Below are positions 47,567-59,435 of a stretch of 64,000 bases of DNA, piece after piece. The position numbers were made by a program, and so were the translations under genes. This stretch comes from Muscardinus avellanarius (Eukaryota > Chordata > Mammalia > Rodentia > Gliridae). The stretch covers positions 18,156,158-18,220,157 of the forward strand of contig OY726573.1 in assembly GCA_963383645.1 (NCBI GenBank), in the 5' to 3' direction. How positions within the stretch are numbered: position 1 is the first letter of the stretch; each line of letters starts with the position of its first letter. The notes beneath the pieces are model-generated. The model had not been told where the DNA came from. It did no database searches and worked only from the letters and a program-made list of their open reading frames with translations.

Positions 47567-48484
47567 TTAGTTGTCTGTTGGATGGAAACTCTTGTTTCTC
47601 TGGTTCTGGTGAGTGTTACCTATTTCTTCTTTGTAGTTAATCTCTTTGAGTATTTTCTCTAGCGCTGGTTTTGAAGACATAAATTCCTTCAGTTTCTGTT
47701 TGTCATGGAAGCTTCTTATTTCTCCATCTAATTTGATAGAAAGTTTTGCTGGATAGGAAATTTTTGGCTGGAAGTTGTTTTCTTTCAGAGTTTGGAATAT
47801 GTTACTCCAAGCCCTTCTGGCTCTCATGACTTGGTTTGGGAAGTCTGGAGTGATTCTAATTGGTTTGCCTCTGAATGTCACTTGGCCCTTTGTTTTTGTT
47901 GCCTTTAAGATTCTCTGCTTGGCTTCCACATTGGTCATTTTGACAATTATATGGCGTGGGGATCCTCTTCTCCGATCCTGTCTAAAGGGAGTTCTATAAG
48001 TTTCCTGGATCTGTGTATCAACCTCTTTCTCTATATTTGGAAAATTTTCTGCTATTACTTCCTTGAAGAGATTGTTGATCCCTTTGGTATCACTTTCTTT
48101 TCCCTCCTCTATTCCAATTATTCTTAGGTTAGCTCTATTAAGATGGGCCCATATTTCTTCAATGTCAGATTCCTGCTGTTGGATATTTTTTTCTAGATTA
48201 GAAACTATGCATTCATTTTTGGATTGCTCATCTTCTAAGAGCGAGATTCTGTTCTCCATGTGGTCTAATCGGTTGTTTGTGCTTTGAATTGAGGCCTTTA
48301 CTTCATTAATTGCATCCTTTATCTCTTTTTGGCTCTCTCTGAGTTCTTTTCAAAGCACCTCTATTATTTCTACAGTTATTTTCCTGATTTGATCTTCTAG
48401 AAATCTCTGATTTTCTGTTTTATCAGGTTCTGATGTTGTGGGGTTGTGCACATTCATTACTCCAGTGTTATTCCTCTTTCCCAT
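47567..48484 (-). pseudogene. L1 ORF1 with one premature stop
   Basis: About 305 codons from the ATG at 48484 to the TAA at 47567. A coiled-coil-like N-terminal part is followed by the RRM-type and C-terminal RNA-binding parts (TNVEAKQRILKATKTKGQ; ARRAWSNIFQTLKENNFQPK). An in-frame TGA at 48352-48350, about codon 45, interrupts it, so only a 230-codon frame from 48259 remains. L1 ORF1p is the RNA-binding chaperone of retrotransposition. Confidence 0.85.
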
Positions 48485-48774
48485 GATTTCGGAGGTTTGT
48501 GCCTTCTCTGGGTTCTTCCCTTGGGTCACTATGGCTTCACTTAAGGTGCTCTGGATCTCGAGTCTGTATTATCTCAGACCCCACTACTCCTTTACTGGGT
48601 TGTATCACAGAGTCTCCAACCCAGGGAGTCGATAGAGGCTGCTTTAAACTATGGGGGGTGCCAGGTTGCACGTTCTCCTATGGTGTGATATCTCTGCCAC
48701 CACCACTCCCTCACTGGGTCAAGTCCCAGGAGGCCCAATACTGTAATTTCTCCTCTGTGGCCCGCAATTTGACT

Positions 48775-49270
48775 CACTGTTCTTGAGTACGCAGATGTAG
48801 CTGTACTGGACTCGGTGAATTCACTGCTGCTGCCGCCGCCGGTGGCAATATGGCGCCTCTGCCACGCCCTCGGCCATGAGGCTGGTGTATTTTTTCTTCT
48901 CTGGTTTTGATTAATCCCTGCAGCGTGTGCTGAGCTCAGCCACTGGGAGCTTTAAATGCTGTCTGCGCTGAAAGATTCCGCCTGGCTGTTCCACAGCGGC
49001 TCACCTGGCTTGCTGTAGCCGTCTGTTGAGTTCGCCGCTGCCGCCGGCAGTATGGCGCTGCTGCCGCGTCCTCGGGCTCGTGTGTCTCCTCTGTGGCCCT
49101 GAGCTCTGTTCTCAGTCCACTTTCTCTCTGGAGCCTGGTGGTTTTTTTTGTTTTTCTGGTGATGGTGTTTTCTGGCTATGAAAGGCGCTCTTTTTGTGGT
49201 AATGGAGATTGGTTGTTAGCGGTACTCTTAAGCCCCGCTTTTCTCGGTCGCCATCTTCCCGGAAGTCCTC
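48775..49270 (-). promoter_or_regulatory. L1 5-prime UTR promoter, two diverged monomers
   Basis: GC-rich. The 5-prime edge has an AAGATGGCGACC YY1-type motif. Two diverged units around 48800-48890 and 49020-49075 both carry a GCCGCCGG core and an ATATGGCGCC / GTATGGCGCT block, like rodent L1 promoter monomers. Confidence 0.6.
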
Positions 49271-49289
49271 TCACACACACACTTTAAAT

Positions 49290-49620
49290 CAGCACTCTCA
49301 CTGCTATAATCCAAAACACCGGGCCACCACAACTTACAGGAAAGATTTGTTTGCTCACAGTTTTGGAGATTTCAGGGGTTCAGTCCATGTTAGGGTGGGT
49401 GAAGTCTGTGGTGCTTGGGCAGGGTGATAGGAAACAGAAGAGCACAAAGGCCCTCTGCTTTCACATTGTGGAGGTTGGAAGCAGAGCAAGAGAGAACGGA
49501 AGGATGGACCACATGTGGTCCCGAGGCCACACCCCCAAGAACTCCTCAACAACAAACCCCACCTCCAACATTGCTGACCTCCAACATAGAGGACATTCTA
49601 AATCCAAACCACGGCACGTA
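49290..49620 (+). mobile_element. Old placental interspersed repeat
   Basis: GCTATAATCCAAAACACCGG, TCACAGTTTTGGAGATTTCA and CCAAGAACTCCTCAACAACA follow the same order as the copy at 45.1 kb. Confidence 0.5.
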
Positions 49621-49649
49621 TACACATATATAACATATATTTGTAGTGC

Positions 49650-49820
49650 TAGGGATTGAAGTTGGGCCCCACAAATGCCAGGCAAGTGCTCTACCACTGT
49701 GCTTTTAATTTTGAGACAGAGTCTTGCTGAGTTGCCCAGGCTGGGCTCAAACTCGCAATCCTCTGGCCTTGCCTTCTGAGTAGCTAGGATTATAGGTGTG
49801 CATAATTGTGTCTGGCTATT
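49650..49820 (-). mobile_element. ID head joined to B1-type SINE
   Basis: The reverse copy has the longer ID head (CCAGGCAAGTGCTCTACCAC), less common here than the CTACCTCTGAGCTACACC head. Confidence 0.78.
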
Positions 49821-50345
49821 TTTAATTGTCACACAGTTATTTTACATATTTGTGGGTTGTTATATTCTTCTTGCTTAGACTGGCTGAAGATTCAGTCCTG
49901 GGATTTCCTGAACCAACCTCTGCACTTAGTTCTGCCCACAGGGTTCTGTTGTACACAGGGCTCCTGCACGGCAGCCACTGGCGGTTTTATGAGTGCAAGT
50001 TTAATTCCCGGCTGTTAGACTCCTCATGATTCTCACGAAGTGGTTTGGGCAACCTGGCTCCTTGGCTGAATCAGTTAATCTTCACACATTCTTTGGTTCT
50101 TATGAGAGAGGATCTTGAATCCTGGAAGAACAGGGTAGGAGGCTTGGTGCAAACCACAACCTACATGTGGCCACTATATCCAGGATGCTAGTTATTTTCT
50201 GTGCCCTGACACTTAGAAGACAGATGTTTGAAACACTTTGACAGGATGGTAAACTTTAGCTATTCATTATGCCAAGAGCTAGTGGCAAGAGGGAACATTA
50301 ACACCTTCCTTGGAGCCTGGCTGAACTCAACAGTGGATCTGTTTG
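49821..50345. other. Intergenic, no feature seen
   Basis: Unique sequence. Confidence 0.5.
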
Positions 50346-50351
50346 TTTGTG

Positions 50352-50545
50352 GTACTGGGGATTGAACCCAGGGACATTCTACCTCTGAGCTACACCCATT
50401 GCCCTATTTTATTTTTTATTTTGAAACAGGGTCTCACTAGGTTGTTGAGAGGCTGGCTAAGTTGCTGAAGCTGGTCTAGAACTTGCGATCCTCCCGTCTC
50501 AGCCTCCCAAGTATGGGATTACAGGTGTGTGCCTTCTTGCCTGGG
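50352..50545 (-). mobile_element. B1-dID SINE
   Basis: Reverse copy; CAACAGTGGATCTGT on the left (50329) and CAACAATGGATCTGT on the right (50550) are its target duplication. Confidence 0.9.
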
Positions 50546-50564
50546 TTTCAACAATGGATCTGTG

Positions 50565-52375
50565 CAGGACTAGTAAGACTAATGAGTCTGTCATGAGGTC
50601 ACTCCTGCTATGGAGCAGAGATAAACTACCTTAGGGGCCCTGTCAGAGACCCCAGGCTAGGTGGGTTGAGGCTGATCCCCTGGGGGTTTCTAGGGCCCTC
50701 TGCAGGATGGCAGGAGGATAAAGAGACTCCCCAGTATCCAGCAGAGGGAATGAGTGTCAGGCAGTGGGGCTGGAGAGAAGATGGATGGATCATTTGAAGA
50801 AGTGGCTGGGACCAGGTAGAAGCTTTGCCTGGAGTGGAGAAATGAAAATATTTAAAAGCTTCTGTTTGACAAGTAAATATGACTCTAACTAAGCAAGGAG
50901 AGACTAGATGAGAAAGAGTTGAGAGCAAAGAAAAGAGACTGAGATCAGAAAAAGGGAGAACACTTCTACAGGTGCCAGGTGGAAGAAAAGATAGGACCTA
51001 AGCAGGCAGGACACTACCGCCCTGCACACAGCAGGATCTTTTGACTTAACGCATTAGCGCCTCCACGTGCCAGGTGTGTGGGGATGCAGAGGGGGCAAAG
51101 ATGTGGTTCTGCTCTTTGGGAACTCATGCTCTAGTGGTGGAGATTAAGTGGAAAGCAGAAGACTGTGGACAGGTGTGGTAAGTGCTCTGGTCCACAGGCA
51201 TGCCTGATGCTGTTGAAACTTGGAGGAGGCACACCTGTTGGGCAAGTTGGGTGGGAGGGATTCCCATGGGGAGCCTTGAAGGGTGGGCTGTGGTCCTGCA
51301 GGAAGAGAGGAAGCAGCAGGGGCAGGTGCCACAGACATCTGGAGACCAATACCCAAAGGCCTGAAGTGAGAGGGAGAGCAGGATGGGCTTGGGGCGCTGC
51401 CGAGGGAGGTGGGTGCTGCCATTAGGGAGGCTGGAGAACTGAGCAATGGAGAAAGGTGCTCTGGATACCTGATGTGATGCTGGGAGTCTGGACTGGTCTC
51501 TCAGGAGCAGTGGGGGCTGCTAAAGCAATATGGTGGAGGGGCGATACGATCATATTTGTGGTTAGAAAGATCATCCTGGCTGACAAAGGAGAAGGGTAAG
51601 ATCAAGGCAGGAAGACCACCCAGGTAGCTGTTGTGATGGTTCACCTGGCAGCTGCTTACTGCCATGCCAGGGTATGCTATTGACCCGAATGGTCCATCTA
51701 TAACAACTGGGCAGATAGATGAGGCTGTCCTGTCCCCAACCAGAGTCCTTGGAGCTCACTCTGGCATGGAGAGGGGCCTCTGGGAGCAGCTTTGGGGATA
51801 CAAGTGCAGAGAAGTCAGCCTGCCAGGCTCCGAGAAGTGTGCATCCCAAGCTCGCACTTGGAATGCTCTGTCCTCTGCAGCCCACTGCGGCCTGACGTGG
51901 TGTGACTCAGTGGGACGAGAGCTTTGCAGGTGGAGGCAGGGGTTTAATGGCTGCTGATGAGTCGTGAGAGCGAGGGTTTTTCGGGAATGCGTGTGAAGGA
52001 GGCGTCTCTATACAGCTAAATTCCTTTATTAACTTAACGAGTCTGGCTGCTTTCCTGGAAATGCAAGTGCCATTTGGCACCATCGCTGCTGCTTTAGAAA
52101 GGGTGTCATTAAGCTAAGAATCTGTAGGAATGCACAATAGCGATAAACAAAGCTGCTGGGGAGACCGTACAGCCCCACACAGACTTCACAGGGACCTTCA
52201 GGATGGAGAACAACTCTCTCTCCGAGGCTGTAGCTGTTAGAAGTTGGGAAGGAGGGTAGTGGAGACACAAATAATTATCTGGATAATCCAGTCCATGCAA
52301 GCAATGTTGGGTGATACTGGGAGGACTAACATTAAGGTCTTTGAAGAGGAGACTTTAAAGGGGTCAATATGGTGG
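50565..52375. other. Intergenic, no supported gene
   Basis: About 1.8 kb SINE-free. Open frames on both strands are short and without homology. Its low repeat content stands out. Confidence 0.5.
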
Positions 52376-52377
52376 GT

Positions 52378-52570
52378 GCAGTGGTGCATACCTATAAGTC
52401 CCAGTGACTTAGGAGGCAGAAGCAAGAGGACTGTAAGTTTGAGGCCAGCCTGGGCAACTTAGTGGGACACTGTCTCAAACTAAAATGAAAATACCTGTGG
52501 ATGTTGCTAAGTGGTAGAGTTTGCCTAGAATGTGCAAGACCCTGCATTCAAACCCTAGTACTAATAAGTC
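52378..52570 (+). mobile_element. B1-ID SINE, old type
   Basis: Forward copy with TGGGTGCAGTGGTGCATACC and a longer ID part (GTAGAGTTTGCCTAGAATGT). Confidence 0.75.
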
Positions 52571-52684
52571 AATGAATAAAGGGAGGACGGGGTGTTAAAA
52601 CACCTTTCCCTTTCTTTATCCCGATGCACCCTAATGTCTGGGCTTATCTTTCTCTTTTCCTTCTTTTCTGTTTCTTTTATTTTT

Positions 52685-53148
52685 GTGCTGGGGATTAAAC
52701 CAGGGGCCTTGTGCATGCCAGGCTTAAGGCACAGCCACTAAGCTAGCCCAAGCTGGGTTTCCAAAGACAGGACGCAAGTGTTGTGTACTGTCCTTATGCC
52801 TTAGCTTCACATTGGCTCCCCTGGTGGTTTCCCCCATTGAGGGGGAAACTGAGGAAAGTTACTTCTTGCAAACACTAAACCAGATTTGGAACTCCAAAGA
52901 ATGCAATTAGATCTCTGGGGAGAGTGAGAACAGAAACCAGTCTTCCTGTTCATTTTTTTTTTGGTGGGGGGTATTAGGGATTGAACCCAGGGGCATTCTC
53001 TCTCCCAGCTACACACCAGCCATTTAAAATTCTTATTTTGAAACAGGGTCTCGCTAAGTAAGTTGCTGAGACTGGCCTTGAAATTGCGACTTTCCTGACT
53101 CAGCCTCCCAAGCCTGAGATTACAGATGTGCACCACCACACCCAGGTC
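52685..53148 (-). mobile_element. ID-type element and B1-dID SINE
   Basis: ID-type 52685-52750 and reverse B1-dID 52965-53148. Confidence 0.78.
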
Positions 53149-53149
53149 C

Positions 53150-53835
53150 TTTTGCTCCTTGAGTGGGAGGAAGTATAAAATGGTGTAGGGGGGAAGACAG
53201 GAAGTTTGGAGCTTTGAATTGATATTATCATTGTGAAACCCTATGTCTCTGACTTGAGTTTGTGCCTGAAAATTGGATGTGGACACCTGTGACAATGCAG
53301 CCTTCCCTCATGTCAGCCACAGAACTTTGCCCTAATTCATAGGATACCCGGTCCCCCAGGAGCCAGCACTAGGTCCCCATGGAGCCACCTCTCCCTGGCC
53401 ACTTGCTAGGTGTCAGTCCTCCTCTCTAGTCCTCGTGGCAAGCCCTTGGTGGCAGTTTAGACCCTAGACGGTGAGAAGCAGAGGTTCAGAGACATTAAGA
53501 CACTGGCAAAGGCCACTCTTCTGATAGGAATGGAGGTTGGGTTGAACTCTGATGATCTTACGCCCAAATGAATGCCCTTCCCCAATACCTTGTGTTTGCT
53601 GATGAGGAAGGTGTGAACCGGGGACCATGTGAAGCCAGGCTGAGCTTAGCCCAGCTGGGAAAAGCCTCCGTGGCTCCCTCCACCTCCTCTTGGCTCCTAG
53701 CCCAGGCAAGAATTCCACATGGTTGGGTGCTTTTATAAAATTTTTATTTTTCAATTACATGCTCACTGTAACAAATCCAAAAAGCGGATAAGGCAGGTGG
53801 AGCAGGTCTCTTCTCCCCCTCCCAGTCCGAGACCT
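53150..53835. other. Intergenic, no feature seen
   Basis: Unique sequence. Confidence 0.5.
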
Positions 53836-53839
53836 TGGT

Positions 53840-54020
53840 TGAAGGTGTCAGCTCGGGCTCCGCCACCTGTTAACGCTACAGCCTTGGAAGTATTATGTAG
53901 CTTCCTGGTGACTCAGTTTCCCCATCTTTAAAATGAGAGAAGAGTACTTACCTCCTGAGGCTGCTTGTATCAGGATTAAATATTTAGATAAGTGTCTGGC
54001 AAAGAGTAAGTATTTGACAA
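53840..54020 (+). mobile_element. MIR element
   Basis: GGTGACTCAGTTTCCCCATC, AAATGAGAGAAGAGTACTTA and AAGAGTAAGTATTTGACAAA in MIR order. Confidence 0.7.
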
Positions 54021-54299
54021 ACCATTATCTATTTTTATTATATATGTTGCTTAAAATCTGAAATAAGTATTAACACTCTACACATTGTGCTGCAGCCTCC
54101 TTTTTCACGCTACAATATGTTGTAGACTTATTTCCAAGTCTGTACATATGGCACTTCTTTAGTGGTTGTGTAGAATTTTATTTGTGGGATGTACTATAAT
54201 TTATTCATTCAGATATGAACATTTAAATTATTTCTATTTTTATCATTATGAACAATGTTATGCCTCGTACTTTACATGGTTTTATGAGTAAGACAGAGT

Positions 54300-54692
54300 T
54301 CTATGGTGGGATTATAGGATACACATACACACCATATATATGTATATATCCTAAAATATCTCTGTATATAATATATAATGCCTCAAGGCATATATATAAT
54401 ATAGAATCCTATACCCATATATACATATATGTGTCTCAAAATTCTCTCTATAAACTATATATTATGCCTAATATATATATTATATATATTATCAAGAGAC
54501 ATATATACATTATATGTATCCTATAATCCTCCCTAGAACTATATACATATATATATATATCCTAAAATGTTTTTATATAATATATATTGCACCTAAAATC
54601 GTGTGTGTATATGTGTGTATACAGAGCGATTTCAGGATATATATATATATATATTTTAGGATATATATATATATTTTAGGATATATTTTAGG

Positions 54693-54730
<38 letters not shown>

Positions 54731-54830
54731 CCTAAAATATCCAGAGAGATTTCAGGAGATATATATACATATATACACACACACACATACACATATACAT
54801 ACACATATCTATTCTAAAATCTTATGGTCC
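54300..54830. repeat. AT-rich palindromic minisatellite cluster
   Basis: Four to five diverged units built on ATATATATCCTAAAAT and its reverse complement ATTTTAGGATATATAT, with AT runs between. Inverted copies lie side by side around 54637-54735. Confidence 0.85.
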
Positions 54831-55009
54831 TATAATATGTATATATACAATTTTATTATATATTTATAAATTTTGGTCAGAATATGGTACTAATATCCTT
54901 ACTGATAATGTAATAAGAAAGCTTGTATTTTTAGCCTTAATCAACATTTGATTTTCTCATTTTATTACTGCTGGATTAAAGAAATATCCAGTCACGTGGA
55001 GTGAAACAT

Positions 55010-55145
55010 GCTAGAAACTTAGTGAGACACTCAGCAACTTAGCAAGACCCTGTTTCAAAAAAAAAATAAAAATAAAAAGGGCTGGGAGTGTAGCTTGAAA
55101 ATAGAATGTGCCTGTTTTCAATTCCCAGTGCCATAAATAAATAAA
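55010..55145 (+). mobile_element. SINE, B1 3-prime part plus ID
   Basis: Forward, starts inside the B1 half and ends with (AAAT)n. Confidence 0.78.
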
Positions 55146-55149
55146 TATC

Positions 55150-58065
55150 CATCTAACTTTCTAACTTTGAACATAATTTGTATGTAATAAAGGTGTTTGT
55201 ATAAAAGTAACTTTGTACAACAAATGTGCACACACAATATAAAAGAGACAACCCAAAGAAAAGGATGGCAAAGGACACACAGCTCCTTTGGCACAAATTT
55301 GAACTAAAGCTGAGAATTTGTTGTGACTCAGACATTCTTTAATCCTTGTGATATTCACTATCCCCATTTTAGAGACCAGAAAATGGAGGTGTAGAGAGAT
55401 GAAATAGTTTGTGGGAGGAGTTAGAAGCAGAACCCACACCTCAGGATCTGATCTGTTTGTCTGGCCACATGCTCTCCGTGCAGAAGTCCACACACACTTT
55501 CCATTTGAAGAAACTGTCGAGGCCTCAAAGAAGTGGTACCTTCCATGGTCTGTGACGCAGAGCTCCCAGTGGTTCAGTTTTGCCATGTTTCCCATGTGAG
55601 CTTAGACAATTTTCCCATCTGTGATGCCAAGGGTCTGGACAGTAACAGGGAAGCATTCTGGTTGACAGCATTCTTGCCCTCTGTGTCCCTCAGGATGTAG
55701 AGAGTGGGAGGCAGGGGCAGGATGGCCCCACCTGGTGAGGCCACATTAGCATTCCTGTTTGTGTCTGTTGAATAGCCCATCACTCCTTCCTGCTCTCGTT
55801 TCTCTACAGGCCTATCAGTATAGTAAATCCTGGGTGTACTTATCCCTCCACCCTTTTCTAACAAAGTGGAATCAGAGCCTTTGTGCTCAAAAGCTAAGTG
55901 TCCATAAATCTATGCTCCTTGAATGGGAAGGTGTATGTGGATCCGTGAGGGGCTTTGAATTATTTACCAAGTAGCAATACGACTTGGAGGTTCAGGCATG
56001 CTCAGCCCCACAACAAAACTGGATGGCTTACTGGGTGGCTTCTTTTGCTGTCTTTGTGGACAGGAGGTAGGATGACATGAGTTTAATGCACTATACCTGG
56101 GACCCCTCACTATTTGACACCTACACACCTCTCCAGACTCTTGGTGCCCTAAGCTGTAGCCACACCCAGGTACCCACAGATCCCAGGTGCGTCATGTTCA
56201 CACACACCGATCCTCTTGGCTGCTCCTTTCCACTTAGCCATCCTGAAAACTCTTATGCAATTTGCCAAGAGCCAGTGTACATCTTTTAGAACTAATTTCC
56301 CCCTTTAGAAGGGTTAGGGTCAGGGTTAGAAGCTTCCTTCTTTGTAAGTTTGGCTAGATTCAGAACATTTCAAGGGCTAGACTAGTTAGATTTGCCTATC
56401 TAGCAAAAGAACAGTGTCAAGCACACTGTCAGAGTTTGGGCCATCGAGTGAGGGAATGATGTGATTCATTGGGGTGACAGTTCCGCTTGGTCTGCACGAG
56501 GTATCTGGCATGTGACACTTATTCAATCTCCAGTGCAGTGTGTCAAAGCACCTCTGTGAGTGGCCTGGATGAAGAAGGTAGGGGTGACGCTTGACCTGCT
56601 TTGCAGGGACTGCAGAGCTGAGGTGAGAGTGGCACCCTGCATGATTATTCTATACTTGAAAAGATTTTGATGGGTTGGCAGAATTGCCTGAGATGAACAA
56701 GATGCCACTGAATATGGATAAGTTCCAAGTATTGCTAATATAAAGGTAGGTGGATTGATGGCTCTTGTGGCTGGGGGGGGGGGGAGGGAGAGGGAAGATC
56801 CGCGGGTGAGGGAGGTGTTAAATGGAGTTCTGCATATGCAGTGGTTTTTCATAGCCCAGGTGAAGGGAAGCTTAGAAGCTTGTCTGGAAAGAGGAGTACG
56901 TAGAGTTTTATTCACTGTGTCCTTCGCAGTTGTAACGATGCCCGCTACTTAGCAGCGGCTCCACGAATATTTGTTGAATTATGAATGAATAACAACTTTG
57001 CATTTACCTGCTTGCTTTGCCTCTAAATTCTTGGTAGTCTTCAAGACTCAACTCAGGAGTCACCAATCTAGGACAGTTTCCCTAGTGGCTGCTCTGTTTC
57101 TAAATGTAGGACTTAACATACCATGTTCACATTGTGCGTTTACAGTATGAATCCCCTATTAGACTTGGAGCTTGGGGCTGTTTGATTAATCTCTGAACAA
57201 CCAATGCCTTCCATATCATTGGTTCTCAACATATGTTTGTAGAATGAATGGCTGAGAAGTGCTGTCACAGGTTTCTTATTTGATTTCCAGCAAAGCTAAG
57301 TGATAGGAGAATTAGAGACGGACCAAAGGGAAAGGTCCTTGACCATGAGGGCGACTGTAGATTCTGGTTCAGAGATCCTGGTGTGTTGCCCTGAGCAGCA
57401 CTTGGTCCAGAATTTGTAGGGTGGTAAGTAAAATGAGAGTTGAGATGTTGGCCTGTGAGAAGAGGTAGGCTTGATTTCCAGGTTCAAATTATCTTTCAGG
57501 ATCTTTGGATGTGGACTTAAGGCGTCTGACTCTAATCTAGTGCATGGTGCATGCATCCCAGGCATGGCCCAGACCTTGGAGTGCAGAGTAAGACAGGGCC
57601 TCAGGCCTGGGAGGCAGAAGAACAGAGCAGAATGTCACTGGAGCTCAGGCAGCTGGAGAACTAACTTTAAGTCAGAGGAGCACCATCTTTCATGATGAAT
57701 TCACCAAGGATGGTATTGGGGATAGAATGTAGAGCACATTGTAAAGAATTCATCAGAGTAAAAATTGCAGAAACCACTTTAAACAACTGAAGCAAAAAAG
57801 GATAACATTGTTTTCCAGTCTCCCAGACAGGGAAGACCAGTTAAGATATGGGGAAGAGAGAGAAACAATTGGGTCTCAGGAACAACTGGAACCAGGGATT
57901 TCAGTGTCAATATGTCTTTCTCCTCTGTCTTCTCTCCCCATACCTTGCCTCTTGGGAATATTAGTTTCATTTGCTGTTTTCATGTGAAATAGCTTTCCTC
58001 TTCCTCTTCCCCCTCCTCCTTCTTTTCCTTTTCCGCTTTCTTCTCCTCCTTCTTCCCTTCCTTGT
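55150..58065. other. Intergenic, mostly unique
   Basis: About 2.9 kb with no SINE. An L2/MIR-like phrase lies near 55340-55450 (CCCCATTTTAGAGACCAG). There is a G10 run near 56775. I see no gene; the minus frame 56523-56915 is unrecognised. Confidence 0.45.
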
Positions 58066-58069
58066 TTAT

Positions 58070-58280
58070 TTTTTTGTAGTACTGGAGATTTAGCCTAGGG
58101 TAATTCTACCTCTGACCTATACCCCTAGCTCTATTTTATCTTTTAAATTTGAAACAGGGTCTAGCTAAATTTCTGAGGGCCTTGCTAAGTTGCTGAGGCT
58201 GGCCTTGAACCTGTGATCCTCCTATCTCACCTCCCAAGTACGGGGATCACAGATGTGCCTCACCACCTCAACCACAGGTT
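58070..58280 (-). mobile_element. B1-dID SINE
   Basis: Reverse copy preceded by a CT-rich stretch at about 57990-58065. Confidence 0.8.
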
Positions 58281-58374
58281 GCAAAAATAGCTTTCTCCAT
58301 GGAGCAATTGTGCATCTCATTTCTCACGGCTTTAAATGCTGAAGAGGATGCATCTCTGGGACTGTAGTGCTCAA

Positions 58375-58945
58375 TCTTGATGTCAACCTGATGGGATTGA
58401 GAGATGTCTAAGAAATTAGTAAGGCGTGTTTCTGGGTGTGTCTGCGAGGGCGTTTCCACAGATGATTGGCATGTGGGTCAACAAACTGAAGGGGGACAAC
58501 CTGGCCGGATGGTGAAAGGTACCATGCAATAGGCCAGGGTCTGGGTGGAGCAAAGGGTCGGAGGAGGAAGTCTACCGTTTGTATGGCTTGATGCTTGAGC
58601 AGTGTTTTTGTTGTTATTGTTGCTGTCATGGCCCAAGGACACCAGACTGCAGCTTCTTCAGCCTTTGAATGTGGACTTACACTAGCGACTCTCCAGGGAG
58701 CGTCTAGTCCTTTAGCCTCGGCCTGGGCTCACCATCAGCCCTCCTGTGCTGGGGCCCAGCTTCTTGGGCTGAGCAGCTGTGTTTTCCCCAGATCTCCAGC
58801 CTGAAGACAGCCATTGTGGGACCATCTAGCCTCTGACCAGTAAGCCAGTCTAATAAATTTCTTTATGCTTATGTGTGTATTAGGTATATTATGTGTGTAT
58901 TCTATTGGTTTGGTCCCTCTAGGGAACCCTGACTAATATAAGAAC
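58375..58945 (+). mobile_element. LTR-like old repeat with AATAAA
   Basis: GTGTTTCTGGGTGTGTCTGC, GGCATGTGGGTCAACAAACT, GCCAGTCTAATAAATTTC and TAGGGAACCCTGACTAATA match a common placental repeat I know but cannot name with certainty. Confidence 0.6.
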
Positions 58946-59085
58946 ACAATTTTTTTTTTAAATTCCCAGAGAAGAGACCATTGGTTCAGAAGCAGTGAGG
59001 TGTCACCTTCACCAGGACTTGCCATCAGAGAGGGTGGGAGAAAAGCTTGCAGAGTAGAGAAGCACAGACATTTAGGAGGAACTGA

Positions 59086-59088
<3 letters not shown>

Positions 59089-59131
<43 letters not shown>
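59089..59131 (+). repeat. (TG)21 microsatellite
   Basis: Uninterrupted, then TATG/TCTG variants to 59160. Confidence 0.96.
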
Positions 59132-59137
<6 letters not shown>

Positions 59138-59159
59138 TTGTATGTGTGTCTGTGTGTGT

Positions 59160-59435
59160 GATACTAGGGATTGAACCTAGGGCTGAGCAGCTGTGATTTC
59201 CCCAGCTCTCCAGCCTGCAGACAGCCACTGTGGGACCATCTAGCCTCTGACCAGTAAGCCAGTCATGTTGTGCTACAACCAGCCCTCTTTAAAAAATATA
59301 TATTTTTTGAAACATGGCCTCACTAAATTGCTGAGGGTCTGGCTAAATCTCTGAGACTGGCCTTGAGCTTGTGGCCCTCCTGTCTCAGCCTCTCAAGTAC
59401 TGAGATTATAGACATATGCTACCACACCTGGCTTG
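59160..59435 (-). mobile_element. SINE interrupted by an 85-bp duplicate
   Basis: The ID head GATACTAGGGATTGAACCTA at 59159-59179 is followed by an 85-bp copy of 58766-58850 and then resumes near 59273 (CAACCAGCCCTC) with a B1 part to 59435. Confidence 0.8.

Larger units (their letters stand above)
46501..49270 (-). mobile_element. Rearranged L1 with 5-prime UTR, ORF1 and 3-prime end
   Basis: The left edge is an A-tail read as T. Both edges abut the same ACACACACACTTTA-type sequence (46488 and 49272), a target-site duplication. Minus-strand parts: 5-prime UTR 49270-48485, ORF1 48484-47567, 3-prime end about 46845-46501. Between them, 46850-47555 is ORF2 C-terminal sequence in the opposite (plus) direction. 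Most of ORF2 is missing. Confidence 0.85.
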
